64,000 bases of DNA. Source: Sphingobacterium tabacisoli. GTDB lineage: Bacteria; Bacteroidota; Bacteroidia; Sphingobacteriales; Sphingobacteriaceae. Shown here piece after piece: positions 26,704-36,801 of the stretch; within the stretch, counting starts at the first letter, position 1, and each line of letters opens with the position of its first letter. The notes beneath the pieces were generated by a model. That model did no database searches, was not told the origin of the DNA, and saw nothing but the letters and a program-made list of their open reading frames with translations. Position numbers and translations under genes: made by a program. The stretch spans positions 1,984,001 through 2,048,000 of the forward strand of contig NZ_JAEQMU010000001.1 of the NCBI RefSeq assembly GCF_017908035.1, given 5' to 3'.

Positions 26704-28215
26704 ATGAAGACCAGTAAAAAAGCCAGACCTTCCATTATAGTAATTTTTGGAGGTACGGGAGATTTGGCGAAGCGTAAATTGATACCCGCTTTTTACAATT
26801 TGTTTTTAGATAATTGGATGCCTGAGAAATTTGCTATTATCGGGTTGGGCCGTAGTGAACTTGATAATACGACGTACAGGTCTCACCTAGCAGAAGGCTT
26901 ATCTGAATTTTCTAGAACAGGCGCACCAGAGCAACAAAAATGGGAAGAATTCAACCCTAACATTTCTTATTTCCAATCGAATATCGAAGATATCGATTCG
27001 TATAAAGCACTGGCAGCCCAATTGGATGCGCTGGATGAACTGTGGGGTGAACGTGCAAACAGATTGTTTTATCTTTCTGTCGCACCGCGCTTTATTGAAG
27101 CGGCTACCTTACACATTAACGACTCTGGTCTTGCTAGTCTACCTGAAAAAGATCGTATTGTAATCGAAAAGCCTTTCGGAAATGATAAAGATACGGCAGT
27201 TGCACTTAACAAGCTCCTAAGACAGACTTTTCAGGAAAAACAAATCTATAGAATAGACCACTATCTCGGCAAAGAGACGGTACAGAACATTCTAGCCTTT
27301 CGTTTCGGAAACGCTCTTTTTGAACCTCTTTGGAACAGAAACTTTATTGATTCCGTTCAAATCACAGTGGCAGAACAAGTGGGTGTAGAAAACCGCGGAG
27401 GATTTTATGAAAGTGCAGGAGCACTGAAAGATATGGTACAGAACCACCTGTTACAAATCTTATGTATGGTGGCTATGGAAGCACCTGCTTCTTTCAAATC
27501 GGAAGAGATACGTAATCGTAAGGTTGATGTGTTACGGGCTATACGCCGCATTAAACCCGAAGAAGTACAACGGTATGCGGTACGCGGTCAATACAGTGAT
27601 GGCTGGTTACAAGGCAAAAAGGTACCTGGGTACCGAGAAGAAGAAGGAGTCAGTCCAGAATCGAATACGGAAACTTTTGTCGCTGTTAAGTTCTTTTTAG
27701 ACAACTGGCGCTGGCAAGGTGTACCTTTTTATTTGAGAACTGGTAAACGTATGCAAGAGAAACACTCTTCGATTACGATACAGTTTAAGCCTGTACCACA
27801 CTCTACATTCTCTGATGGACAGATGGACAATCTAATGCCTAACAAGCTAACTATAAATATACAGCCTCAGATGGATATCCGTCTGCGTTTTATGACAAAA
27901 CGTCCTGGCTTGACAATGGCTCTAAATCCTTCGGAAATGGTTTTCGATTACGACACCTGCTCTACGCAATCTCCGGAAGCTTACGAGACGCTATTGCTTG
28001 ATGCCCTTAATGGTGATGCTACGTTATTCATGCGCTCGGACCAAGTGGAAGAAGCTTGGGACGTAATCACTCCAATCCAGGAGGCATGGGAAAGCAGAAG
28101 TACGCTTGATTTCCCGAATTATGCTTCGGGAACCTGGGGACCAGAAAACGCAGAGGCTCTGGTTGCTCAGAATGGGCATGTATGGGCTGTAAATGCACAT
28201 CACAAATCCAGATAA
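26704..28215 (+). CDS. zwf: glucose-6-phosphate 1-dehydrogenase
   Basis: A 503-residue enzyme that oxidises glucose-6-phosphate to 6-phosphogluconolactone with NADP. The coenzyme motif [18 protein letters not shown] lies near residue 15, and the catalytic signature RIDHYLGKE near residue 182, including the active-site histidine. Length and layout match the bacterial enzyme. Its product is the substrate of the pgl product encoded next, and gnd lies before it, so all three genes form one pathway operon. No regulatory site is visible beyond the shared promoter region ahead of gnd. Confidence 0.97.
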   Translation: MKTSKKARPSIIVIFGGTGDLAKRKLIPAFYNLFLDNWMPEKFAIIGLGRSELDNTTYRSHLAEGLSEFSRTGAPEQQKWEEFNPNISYFQSNIEDIDSYKALAAQLDALDELWGERANRLFYLSVAPRFIEAATLHINDSGLASLPEKDRIVIEKPFGNDKDTAVALNKLLRQTFQEKQIYRIDHYLGKETVQNILAFRFGNALFEPLWNRNFIDSVQITVAEQVGVENRGGFYESAGALKDMVQNHLLQILCMVAMEAPASFKSEEIRNRKVDVLRAIRRIKPEEVQRYAVRGQYSDGWLQGKKVPGYREEEGVSPESNTETFVAVKFFLDNWRWQGVPFYLRTGKRMQEKHSSITIQFKPVPHSTFSDGQMDNLMPNKLTINIQPQMDIRLRFMTKRPGLTMALNPSEMVFDYDTCSTQSPEAYETLLLDALNGDATLFMRSDQVEEAWDVITPIQEAWESRSTLDFPNYASGTWGPENAEALVAQNGHVWAVNAHHKSR

Positions 28216-28274
28216 AAGGGCTTTTAGCCAAACTAGATGAGTTGAGTATAGTTATACATTAAAAGTTTGAGAAA

Positions 28275-29003
28275 TTGATACAGATATTTGAAAACACACA
28301 ATTATTGACTGAAGCGGCTGCCGCTCTGTTTGTAGATACCGCAAAGAAAGCAATAGCTGAACGAGGAAAATTCACCGTGGCACTCACTGGTGGTTCTTCA
28401 CCTATAGCTTTGCATAAGCTACTTGCATCTGCAGCATATCGGGACCTGATAGATTGGCAAAAAGTGTTTGTCTTCTGGGGTGATGAGCGCTGGGTACCAT
28501 TCGAAGACGAGCGTAGTAATACGACAATGGCATTTGAAACATTATTAAACCATGTTCCAATACCAAAAGAACAGATCTATGCGATGTATAGTGAAACAGC
28601 AACAGCAGAGGAATATGCAGTACAATACGAAGCAACGATAAAAGCTGTCGTGGGTGAGGATGGTGCATTTGACCTAATTTTATTAGGCATGGGCGACGAC
28701 GGTCATACCGCATCTTTATTCCCGCATACCGCTGTGCTCAATGAAGAAAAGAAATGGGTAGATGCGTATTACCTAGAGCCTCAAAGCATGTATCGAATCA
28801 CGCTAACGGCTCCGCTCATCAATAAGGCTAAAAACATTGCTGTACTTACTTTCGGCGAGAAGAAGACCAATGCATTGTATGAGGTATTAGAAGGTGCAAG
28901 AAATGTGCAGGAATACCCTTCGCAGCTACTTGCTCCTACAAACGGAACCCTAGTATTTTTAACAGATAAGGTCGCTGCGAGTAGATTGACTACTTCGAAA
29001 TAA
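28275..29003 (+). CDS. pgl: 6-phosphogluconolactonase
   Basis: A 242-residue lactonase that hydrolyses 6-phosphogluconolactone. The family segments TVALTGGSSPIALHKLL (near residue 35), VFWGDERWVPFEDERSN (near residue 65) and ILLGMGDDGHTASLFPHT (near residue 137) are clear, matching the DevB/NagB-type fold. The start is a TTG at 28275: an in-frame TAA is only four codons upstream and the next ATG is far inside the protein. The gene follows zwf after 59 bp and ends in a strong terminator, so it closes the gnd-zwf-pgl operon. Confidence 0.95.
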   Translation: MIQIFENTQLLTEAAAALFVDTAKKAIAERGKFTVALTGGSSPIALHKLLASAAYRDLIDWQKVFVFWGDERWVPFEDERSNTTMAFETLLNHVPIPKEQIYAMYSETATAEEYAVQYEATIKAVVGEDGAFDLILLGMGDDGHTASLFPHTAVLNEEKKWVDAYYLEPQSMYRITLTAPLINKAKNIAVLTFGEKKTNALYEVLEGARNVQEYPSQLLAPTNGTLVFLTDKVAASRLTTSK

Positions 29004-29021
29004 TTATAGCTTCTTATTTAT

Positions 29022-29061
29022 AAAAAGTGGTCACACATCTTATCATGTGTGACCACTTTTT
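29022..29061 (+). terminator. terminator of gnd-zwf-pgl
   Basis: A perfect 17-bp stem (29022-29038 with 29045-29061), a six-base loop and a T-run form a classic intrinsic terminator 18 bp after the pgl stop codon. Confidence 0.92.
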
Positions 29062-29093
29062 TTATAATACCAAAAAACTAAGCTACTAAATAA

Positions 29094-29127
29094 AAACTCC
29101 TAACGGCACAGGGCCTATTAGGAGTTT
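29094..29127 (-). terminator. terminator of the SusCD/metalloprotease operon
   Basis: A 10-bp stem (29094-29103 with 29118-29127) is followed, on the minus strand, by a run of T. It lies 27 bp past the stop codon of the metalloprotease gene. Confidence 0.8.
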
Positions 29128-29154
29128 CTAAAACTTAAAGTAATTTTCTAAACG

Positions 29155-31650
29155 CTATGAATTGATTTTTCTAATCGCTTCGATACGACGTAATAAATCA
29201 GCATAGTGGTCAGACTCGAAACCTTTACTACCTTTTGTCAACTTCTTAACCCGTACTTCCGTGTCATTTAAAGCACCCAAAATCAAAATACGCATATCAG
29301 AAAGGTTAGGATTGTAAGGTGTCAAACCTGCGGCTGCATAAGCAGTCTCTTGTACCGGTTTATCCAACTTCAACATGACACCAAGACGATCGACATAAGC
29401 ACGCTGTAGACCACGCTTGAACATATCGTCTTTTGCTCCACGGAAAATCGAATTGGACACATCAGCCAACAATTCGTTGACCGTATAGGCTTTATCCCCA
29501 TTCTTAAATTCATTATCGATCATACGCGCAAAGCCATAAGTCTCTAACAACGATGTCAATACTTGATTCTGCATCTCCTGCACTTTATTCGCCATCGTAC
29601 CGTAATCGATACGCTTCATTAAGCTTGTATCCAACAACCAATACGGGGTTTCAAATACATGTTTGTTTACAAAAGCAACGGCTCCTTGCTGCTTCTCCTT
29701 ACTAACATAAGTATAAACAGCCCCTTTTTCGCTTTTCGTTTTGTAATCCTCAGTCATGGCACTCACATAGGCGATAGCATGATTAATGTAACGGCGATAT
29801 TGTCCGATTAAATCTTTGTACAGATCTTTGGTATCTTCTAGGCTGCCATTTTCTTCGTAAGTCCATTTTTCCAAATTAGGAAGGATATATTTCAAATTGG
29901 CAATACCGTATTCGCCCGCTTTGACAGCATCATTACCCAAGTCTTCGCTTTGCGCTCTCGGATCCATAGACCCTTGCTTACCATAGTAATACAATGGATC
30001 GCCAGCCTTTTCCTGAATTTTTGTTTCCCACCAATCACGATCTTGCTCAGGAGTTCTGCCTCCGTGATGACGATAGCCAAAATCAATAGCAAAGCGATCA
30101 TATGCTCCGATCTTAGGGTAGATATTCTTTACCCCATCACCTGGTTGCGCCACGTAGTTAAAACGGGCATAATCCATAATAGAAGGAGCTGTACCATTTT
30201 TTTCAGTAAAAGATGGTGAACGTAAAGAATCTACATCAAATGCATAACTCGAACCGAAATTGTGCAACAGACCTAAACTATGTCCTAATTCATGCGAAGA
30301 AACAAAACGAATCAACTGTCCCATCTGTTCGTCAGATAATTTTGCACCGCGTGCTTCCTCATTGATAGCGGCAGTCTGTACGAAAAACCAATTGCGCAAT
30401 AAGGACATTACGTTATGGTACCAACCCACATGACTTTCTATTATCTCGCCCGATCTTGGGTCAGAAATACGGGGACCGTAAGCATTCTCAATCTCGGAAG
30501 CAAAATAACGAATCACCGAATAACGTGCATCTTCCGTACTGAATGTTGGATCTTCCTCTAATGTAGGGGCTTCTTTACCAACAATAGCATTCTTGAAGCC
30601 TGCGGCCTCGAATGCCGAGTTCCAATCATTCACTCCTTCAATAAGGTAAGGAACCCATTTTTTAGGAGTCGCGGGATCAATATAAAAAACAATCTGTTTC
30701 TTGGGTTGGACCAGCTCGCCACGTGCGTACGCATCCGCATCCGATGGTTCTAAACGGTAGCGTTGGATAAACGCATTGCGCATTACCTTCTGATCATTCG
30801 CTCCAAAATCTAATTTCCGGTTTGAAAAATATCCTACGCGCTCATTTTCATAACGTGCTTGCATAGGTACCTTAGGCAACAAGACCATCGATGTATTCAA
30901 TCCAAAAGTCATAGTACCGACCGAATTGTCTGCCGGAAGAACAGGCGACTTAAAGGTCTTTACAGTACGAACCTCAACATTCTCCGGAAAAGATTTGATC
31001 GTATCGATGTACGACTTCTGCCCGTCAATTCCTGCTATCTTGTAGGTTTTCTTTAATTTTTCTGGCAGTGGCATACCTGGTATCTCGCCGTTATAGAAGT
31101 CTGTAACGTCAATAACCACGTTCTTACCACCATTGTTAAATGCTTTGATATCAAAAGCCGCCAATATCGGCAGGGCATTGGAGTTCGCTAGTGCGGCATC
31201 CATATCCCTATTGACAGTAGCAATATAGGCATAACTTGGCACCTTAATGTAAACCGTATTCTCACGACGTTGCCATTGCCAAAGTTGTTCATTCAGCATC
31301 TCCCCTCCATATTGGGAGCGGAATTCTTTTAATCCTACAGGTGTTTGCGTAAAACGTGTTACAACCAACATATCTCGATTCAACAACGTGTCCGGAATCT
31401 CCATGTAATACTTATCCTCTACTTTGTAAGTATTAAAAAGTCCAGTCGATTTCTTCGCATCATTACCTATGAGGTCTTCGAACTTCTTTATTTTATCTTT
31501 TTTAGTCTTGTCAGATTGCTCTTTCTTTTCCGACTCCACCTTGCCCGGAAGATTAACCAAGCCTCCCCATTTACCAGATTGCGCTACGGTTACAGTAGCT
31601 TGCAAACTTAATATCGCCAACGCGATTCCTAATTTATTTTTATATCTCAT
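29155..31650 (-). CDS. secreted zinc-dependent metalloprotease (DUF5117/DUF5118 type)
   Basis: An 831-residue secreted protein. A Sec signal peptide ends near TVAQ. The zinc site HELGHSLGLLHNF lies near residue 453: two histidines, the catalytic glutamate and the third histidine of an HExxHxxGxxH motif, as in metzincin-like enzymes. The upstream region matches the DUF5117/DUF5118 domains. The ATG at 31650 is chosen since the two-codon longer frame starts with TTG. It lies 25 bp after the SusD gene and is the last gene of the SusCD operon, so it probably cleaves the protein or peptide whose products are taken up by that system. Confidence 0.88.
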   Translation of the reverse strand: MRYKNKLGIALAILSLQATVTVAQSGKWGGLVNLPGKVESEKKEQSDKTKKDKIKKFEDLIGNDAKKSTGLFNTYKVEDKYYMEIPDTLLNRDMLVVTRFTQTPVGLKEFRSQYGGEMLNEQLWQWQRRENTVYIKVPSYAYIATVNRDMDAALANSNALPILAAFDIKAFNNGGKNVVIDVTDFYNGEIPGMPLPEKLKKTYKIAGIDGQKSYIDTIKSFPENVEVRTVKTFKSPVLPADNSVGTMTFGLNTSMVLLPKVPMQARYENERVGYFSNRKLDFGANDQKVMRNAFIQRYRLEPSDADAYARGELVQPKKQIVFYIDPATPKKWVPYLIEGVNDWNSAFEAAGFKNAIVGKEAPTLEEDPTFSTEDARYSVIRYFASEIENAYGPRISDPRSGEIIESHVGWYHNVMSLLRNWFFVQTAAINEEARGAKLSDEQMGQLIRFVSSHELGHSLGLLHNFGSSYAFDVDSLRSPSFTEKNGTAPSIMDYARFNYVAQPGDGVKNIYPKIGAYDRFAIDFGYRHHGGRTPEQDRDWWETKIQEKAGDPLYYYGKQGSMDPRAQSEDLGNDAVKAGEYGIANLKYILPNLEKWTYEENGSLEDTKDLYKDLIGQYRRYINHAIAYVSAMTEDYKTKSEKGAVYTYVSKEKQQGAVAFVNKHVFETPYWLLDTSLMKRIDYGTMANKVQEMQNQVLTSLLETYGFARMIDNEFKNGDKAYTVNELLADVSNSIFRGAKDDMFKRGLQRAYVDRLGVMLKLDKPVQETAYAAAGLTPYNPNLSDMRILILGALNDTEVRVKKLTKGSKGFESDHYADLLRRIEAIRKINS

Positions 31651-31675
31651 TATCAATTATGTGCAAATCGAAAAA

Positions 31676-33307
31676 CTACCAGCCTGGATTCTGTGGCTTC
31701 AGATTCGGGTTTACGCCCATTTCTACTAGAGGAATTGGAAACCAATAATTCTTATCCTCGAAAACACGTGATCCCGCATTTTTGTCTTTATAAGAAATAG
31801 TACCATTAGTCGCTTTGGTGATAGTCACCCCTCTCACCGATTTATTGAGGATAGCAGCAGCCTGTTTCCAGCGCTTTAAGTCCTGATAGCGGATATCATC
31901 TTCGAAAGCAAGTTCTATACGACGCTCTCGATGGATACGTTCACGCATCTGTTCTTTATTGAGTCCTGCTGGAATAACGGGCATACCAGCACGTTTACGA
32001 ATCGCATTGACCGCATCATATACCGCTACACTTGGGCCATCGGATTCATTCTTCGCTTCAGCAAAGTTTAACAAAACCTCACTATAACGCATGATAACCC
32101 AGTTGGTATTACTTCCTACGTTCTTGTCCTTATTGAAATCAAACTTTTCGTCCATAAACTTGCGGATATAATATCCGGTAGGTGTAGGATTCGTTCTTGG
32201 CAAGTCTTTACCTCCGGTAAAAGTTTCTACAGCGCGATCTTTAAAATCTGCCCCATTAAAAAGAATAGATTTTGCAAAACGAGGGTCGCGGTTTTTGTAT
32301 GGAATAGCAGGATCGTAACCTGAGCCTGCCTCGTCGATACGAAGTCCATTTGCCATTTCATAGCTATCTACAATATCCTGGGTAGGACAGTTAATACCTT
32401 TGCCACCATAACCTGCAGGGGTATTATTCTGATCATAAGCATGCATCTTCTCTCCCTTTATCCCATTATAACGAACCTCCAAAATCACTTCAGGTCTGTC
32501 CATAATATTCTTATTCACAAAGACTCCTGCATAGTCCTTCTTTAATTCGAATGCGTTGGATTCCATAACAACCTGAGCAGCGTCGGCAGCCACTTTCCAT
32601 TTCGCTGCTACATCTCCTGTATTGACCAAGGGGCTCGCTCCCCATAATAGTACGCGACTCTTAAAGGCTGCTGCAGCTTCCCTGGTAATACGTCCCCAAT
32701 CTTCCTTACCATAGGTACTTGGTAATTCTTTGGCTGCAAGATCTAATTCCTGTATTACAAATTGTAACCCCTCTTCATGTGTAACCTTCATCGGCTTATC
32801 TTCAGCCTCTTCGATAGATTGATGCTTTAGCAATAACGGTGCATCCTTGAAAGAAGTAAATAAGTTAAAATAGACATAAGCGCGCATAAAACGAGCCTGC
32901 CCCAACAAGACTTTTCGTTCTTCTTCATTCAAGACATTCGTTACTGCAGCCCTGTTAATGAAAACATTCATTTTTCGAATCTGTGCGTAGCTGTCTTTCC
33001 AGAGATTACGCTCCGGAAATGAGGTGCTCAGAAAATCACCAGTAAGGTAACTTGTAATCTTCTTCTCTTCATTGCCGACTAATTGTATATCATCGGTCTT
33101 TGCTGCCGGAATGTAAGTATCAAAGCCCGTTTTTAGGAAGGTGTAAAATTCATTGACCGATAGTTTGATCAGTTCAGGATCGTTCCATACGACCTCTTCG
33201 GATAATAAGTTGAGAGGTTTTCTATCTAAGAAATCCTTTTGACAAGAGCTTAAAGCCAATGCTAAGGCTAATGTACTCAAGGATAATATATGTCTTTTAA
33301 TTTTCAT
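31676..33307 (-). CDS. SusD/RagB-family outer-membrane lipoprotein
   Basis: A 543-residue lipoprotein that binds nutrient at the cell surface and caps the SusC channel. A type II signal peptide leads to the lipobox LALSSC with the cysteine at residue 22. The N-terminal helical part (DFLDRKPLNLLSEEVVW) and the C-terminal SusD signature (REIHRERRIEL-type segment at IHRERRIELAFEDDIRYQDL) are both clear. It is encoded 20 bp after the SusC-type gene and before the metalloprotease gene. Substrate is not readable from sequence. Confidence 0.93.
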   Translation of the reverse strand: MKIKRHILSLSTLALALALSSCQKDFLDRKPLNLLSEEVVWNDPELIKLSVNEFYTFLKTGFDTYIPAAKTDDIQLVGNEEKKITSYLTGDFLSTSFPERNLWKDSYAQIRKMNVFINRAAVTNVLNEEERKVLLGQARFMRAYVYFNLFTSFKDAPLLLKHQSIEEAEDKPMKVTHEEGLQFVIQELDLAAKELPSTYGKEDWGRITREAAAAFKSRVLLWGASPLVNTGDVAAKWKVAADAAQVVMESNAFELKKDYAGVFVNKNIMDRPEVILEVRYNGIKGEKMHAYDQNNTPAGYGGKGINCPTQDIVDSYEMANGLRIDEAGSGYDPAIPYKNRDPRFAKSILFNGADFKDRAVETFTGGKDLPRTNPTPTGYYIRKFMDEKFDFNKDKNVGSNTNWVIMRYSEVLLNFAEAKNESDGPSVAVYDAVNAIRKRAGMPVIPAGLNKEQMRERIHRERRIELAFEDDIRYQDLKRWKQAAAILNKSVRGVTITKATNGTISYKDKNAGSRVFEDKNYWFPIPLVEMGVNPNLKPQNPGW

Positions 33308-33327
33308 GGATTTTATTCTTTTATATA

Positions 33328-36300
33328 TTAAATACCAACACGTAAGCCCAACGTATAGATTCGTTGTGGCGGATACAAACTAGCCGATGCTCCTGTAGAT
33401 TCTGGGTCAAAACGCTTGCTCTTACTAATTGTAAACAGGTTCTGTCCTTGGAAATTGATTCCTAAAGACTTGATACCTGCACGTTTGATCCAATCTTTCG
33501 GAAACTCATAAGCAACTTGTGCTGTACGCAGTTTGAGATAGTTACCATTTTTCACGTAGAACGTCGATGGCAACTTGTTATTTTCATGATTGGACAATAG
33601 ACGAGGGTAAGAAGCGTCTAAATTTTCGGGTGTCCATCTATCGAGATGCAAGTCATAAAAGTTGGCCAAGTCATCGCCCGGTTTATAGTTGATGAATACA
33701 TCTGTGGATGCCTGAAAGAATGCATCTACAGATAAGCCTTTCCAGGAAGCACCTAAATTCAAACCATACACTGTTGGAGGGAAGATATAGATGGCTTCAA
33801 AAGCACGGTCTGGACTACCACTGTACAACTCTACCACGCCATCGCCATTCATATCTACATAGCGGATATCCCCTGCTTTTGGTGTAATAGGTGAACCATT
33901 AGGGCTATTCAGATATTTAGCCCAATTGTCTGCTTCGTCTTGGTTACGGAATATACCATCCGCTTTCAAAATACGCGACATACCAATTGTAGATCCCTCT
34001 TGGCGTAAACCTGGCAATACCGCATCATTCTCCCCATAATCTACAGCTGTACTCTTCGTATAGGTCATATTCAGACGTGCATTGACCCGCACGTTGCCAA
34101 GTGTATTTCGATGGGATACGGATGCCTCATAGCCGTAATAGCGTTCTTTTGCAAAGTTTTGCAAAGCTGGATTGATACCGAATGTCAATGGTACGTCGTA
34201 GCTTCTCGACCGTAGGATATCAAATTTATTCTTATTATAGTAATCGACTTCAAAGCCCAATTTACCATTCCAAAGCGTTGCATCAATACCTATATCAAAA
34301 GCATCAACCTTTTCCCAGGTGATATTTGTATTTGGAACGGTTAGATTAGAGATACGAGCAAGTGGGCTCATATTGTCTGAAGTACCAAATACGTAACCAG
34401 CAGGAATCAACGCATAATTATAGAAGTAGGTATACAAATTGCCACCGTCATTACCTAAACGGCCAAAGGAACTTCTTAGCTTTAGGTTATTCACGAAAGC
34501 AAAACGTTCTTTGAAGAAATCCTCTTCGGAGATGTTCCAAGCAGCGGAGATTGCAGGGAAAAAGCCATTACGTTTACCCTTAGGATAGTAGGGTGAACTG
34601 TCATAACGGAAACTTCCCTCGACGATATAGCGCTGATCGTAGTTATACTGTACCCTTCCGACCATACTGCGTCTAGCATTCTCTGACGCTGAACCTAAGT
34701 TCTTTTGTGTCTTAATATCCCCTAGAAACAATTGATCTAAACTAGAAACAGGGAAATTACTACGTTCGGCAGAAAATACATCACTCTTGAATTCATTTTG
34801 CTCATACAACGCCATAGCATCAATATTGTGCTGTCCAAAATGACGTTTATAATTCAACTTCAGCTGTATATTGACGTTGTTGTTCTGGTTGTACGACTGT
34901 TCCATCCGTGCCTTTTCGGTACCGTTTTGTAACGTATACTCCTCTTTGGTGTCCGCTAATGTATACTGTGGAAACGGAATAGCGAAAGACTTCTGAAACG
35001 AACTATTGCGGTCGACAGCTACAAACGCGCCTGCTGATAGTCCCGGTACAAAAGGTATTTTTTGCGTTAACCCAAAACTTCCTGTAAACACATTACGTGT
35101 ATTTCTCTTATACCCACTATCCGCCATCACATCCGTAATAGGATTACCGGCATAACCTGAATAGGCATACAGCCCATTGGTAAAGCGAGAGGGCATTACA
35201 GACCCCAATGCGGCTAAACGTCCGAAAATATCTTCTGGATGATTGGATGGATTGTCTGAATTCTCAGTGATATAGTTTAATGAAACCGATAGGTTCGTAT
35301 TTGGTGTTACATCATAATCTGTATTACTAACTATACCATAGCGTTTCATGCCAGACGTCTTCATCAAACCATTCTGATCGGTAAAAGAACCTGACAGAAA
35401 ATAACGGGCATTCTTACCACCGCCACCAATATTAACATTATGTTTATGTAATAAAGCCGTTTTATCCAAGACATCGCTATACCAATCGGTATTCGGATAA
35501 CGATCCGGATCAGATCCATCTAAGAATTTTTGTAATTCTTCGTCCGTATATTTCCTTCTTGGTGAACTTCCTCGGTCAGCGATATCATTAGTGTACATCT
35601 CGTTGTTCAACAAGGCGTAATTGTACGAATCTAAGAACTTGGGCAACCGCGTGCTCTGCTGTACCCCAAACTGACCTGAATAATTAATATCCAGACGATC
35701 ACGATATCCTTTCTTGGTGGTAATCAATATCACACCATTAGCACCGCGTGTACCGTATACTGCAGCAGATGCATCCTTCAGCACTGTGACGCTCTCAATT
35801 GCATTGGGATCTAGCTTATCTATCTCCATCCCGATCAGGCCCTGCCCTTCACGCGCTACACCATCAATCACGACCAACGCCTCGCCCATACCACGAATCT
35901 TTAGGGTAGCACGATCACGATCCGGCGCACCGGATATCATCGTTGAACTCAAACCAGGAGCTCGTCCCATTAAGGTGTTCGAAATATTAACCGCAGGCGA
36001 TTTAGCGAGCTCCTCGCCTTTTATTGTGTTGATAGCACCTGTAACTACTTTTTTCTGTTGTGAACCGTATCCAACAACAACAACATCTGTCAATTCATTT
36101 ACTGCTACAGAAAGTGTCATCGTTATAGGCTTGTTTACCTCTTTAACTCTGTACTGTCCTTTTTGATAACCTAAAAAACTGAACTCTAGAATATCCTCCG
36201 GTTTTGCTCCAATAGAAAACTTACCTTCAGCATTGGTGGTCACTACCGTCCCTGTTCTTGTATTACGGATAGTCGAGCCTGCAATAATATTTCCTTGATC

Positions 36301-36723
36301 GTTTCGCAATACACCATTCACGATAACGTCCTGTACTACATTATCTACTACAGCTGTATGCGAAGCGACTTTTTTCTTCTTCAGAACGATATTTTTGTCT
36401 TTGATTACGTAGGTGATGTCTGTCCCTGCCAAAGCCATATCCAAAGCCTTTGCTACGGACAGTCCCTCGATACGAATGTTCTTAGCTCCTTGCCGTTCTA
36501 ACAGCTGGTCATCGTACAGAAAGTTGTATCCTGTCTGTTTTTGTATTTCTTTGATTAGGCTTTCCATTCGGATCTGATTCTCACGAATGTTTACATTCTG
36601 GGCTTCTCCCTGAAAAGACACAAGGGTAAAGGCCACAGCAACGGGCAATACCTTGGTTTTCATCGCCCATAGTGCGCTTGAAAGATTTCTATTCCATCTT
36701 TCCTTCTTTTGGTTGTACTTCAT
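33328..36723 (-). CDS. SusC/RagA-family TonB-dependent outer-membrane transporter
   Basis: A 1131-residue outer-membrane receptor. In order it has a signal region (MKTKVLPVAVAFTLVSFQG), an STN domain (about residues 55-112, the signalling module that speaks to an anti-sigma factor), a carboxypeptidase-regulatory-like domain (about 133-210), the TonB box region, the plug (from GSQQKKVVTGAINTIKG, near 222) and a long beta-barrel ending in a terminal aromatic-type strand. The STN domain fits the FecR and ECF sigma genes upstream: substrate binding would turn on the operon. It is the pair of the SusD gene directly downstream. Confidence 0.95.
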   Translation of the reverse strand: MKYNQKKERWNRNLSSALWAMKTKVLPVAVAFTLVSFQGEAQNVNIRENQIRMESLIKEIQKQTGYNFLYDDQLLERQGAKNIRIEGLSVAKALDMALAGTDITYVIKDKNIVLKKKKVASHTAVVDNVVQDVIVNGVLRNDQGNIIAGSTIRNTRTGTVVTTNAEGKFSIGAKPEDILEFSFLGYQKGQYRVKEVNKPITMTLSVAVNELTDVVVVGYGSQQKKVVTGAINTIKGEELAKSPAVNISNTLMGRAPGLSSTMISGAPDRDRATLKIRGMGEALVVIDGVAREGQGLIGMEIDKLDPNAIESVTVLKDASAAVYGTRGANGVILITTKKGYRDRLDINYSGQFGVQQSTRLPKFLDSYNYALLNNEMYTNDIADRGSSPRRKYTDEELQKFLDGSDPDRYPNTDWYSDVLDKTALLHKHNVNIGGGGKNARYFLSGSFTDQNGLMKTSGMKRYGIVSNTDYDVTPNTNLSVSLNYITENSDNPSNHPEDIFGRLAALGSVMPSRFTNGLYAYSGYAGNPITDVMADSGYKRNTRNVFTGSFGLTQKIPFVPGLSAGAFVAVDRNSSFQKSFAIPFPQYTLADTKEEYTLQNGTEKARMEQSYNQNNNVNIQLKLNYKRHFGQHNIDAMALYEQNEFKSDVFSAERSNFPVSSLDQLFLGDIKTQKNLGSASENARRSMVGRVQYNYDQRYIVEGSFRYDSSPYYPKGKRNGFFPAISAAWNISEEDFFKERFAFVNNLKLRSSFGRLGNDGGNLYTYFYNYALIPAGYVFGTSDNMSPLARISNLTVPNTNITWEKVDAFDIGIDATLWNGKLGFEVDYYNKNKFDILRSRSYDVPLTFGINPALQNFAKERYYGYEASVSHRNTLGNVRVNARLNMTYTKSTAVDYGENDAVLPGLRQEGSTIGMSRILKADGIFRNQDEADNWAKYLNSPNGSPITPKAGDIRYVDMNGDGVVELYSGSPDRAFEAIYIFPPTVYGLNLGASWKGLSVDAFFQASTDVFINYKPGDDLANFYDLHLDRWTPENLDASYPRLLSNHENNKLPSTFYVKNGNYLKLRTAQVAYEFPKDWIKRAGIKSLGINFQGQNLFTISKSKRFDPESTGASASLYPPQRIYTLGLRVGI

Positions 36724-36801
36724 TTTATTAGTTAATTGTTTAGGCTACTTTATATTTTTTTACGCTATATAATTAATTGTTCAAAAAGCTCATACTTGCA
36801 T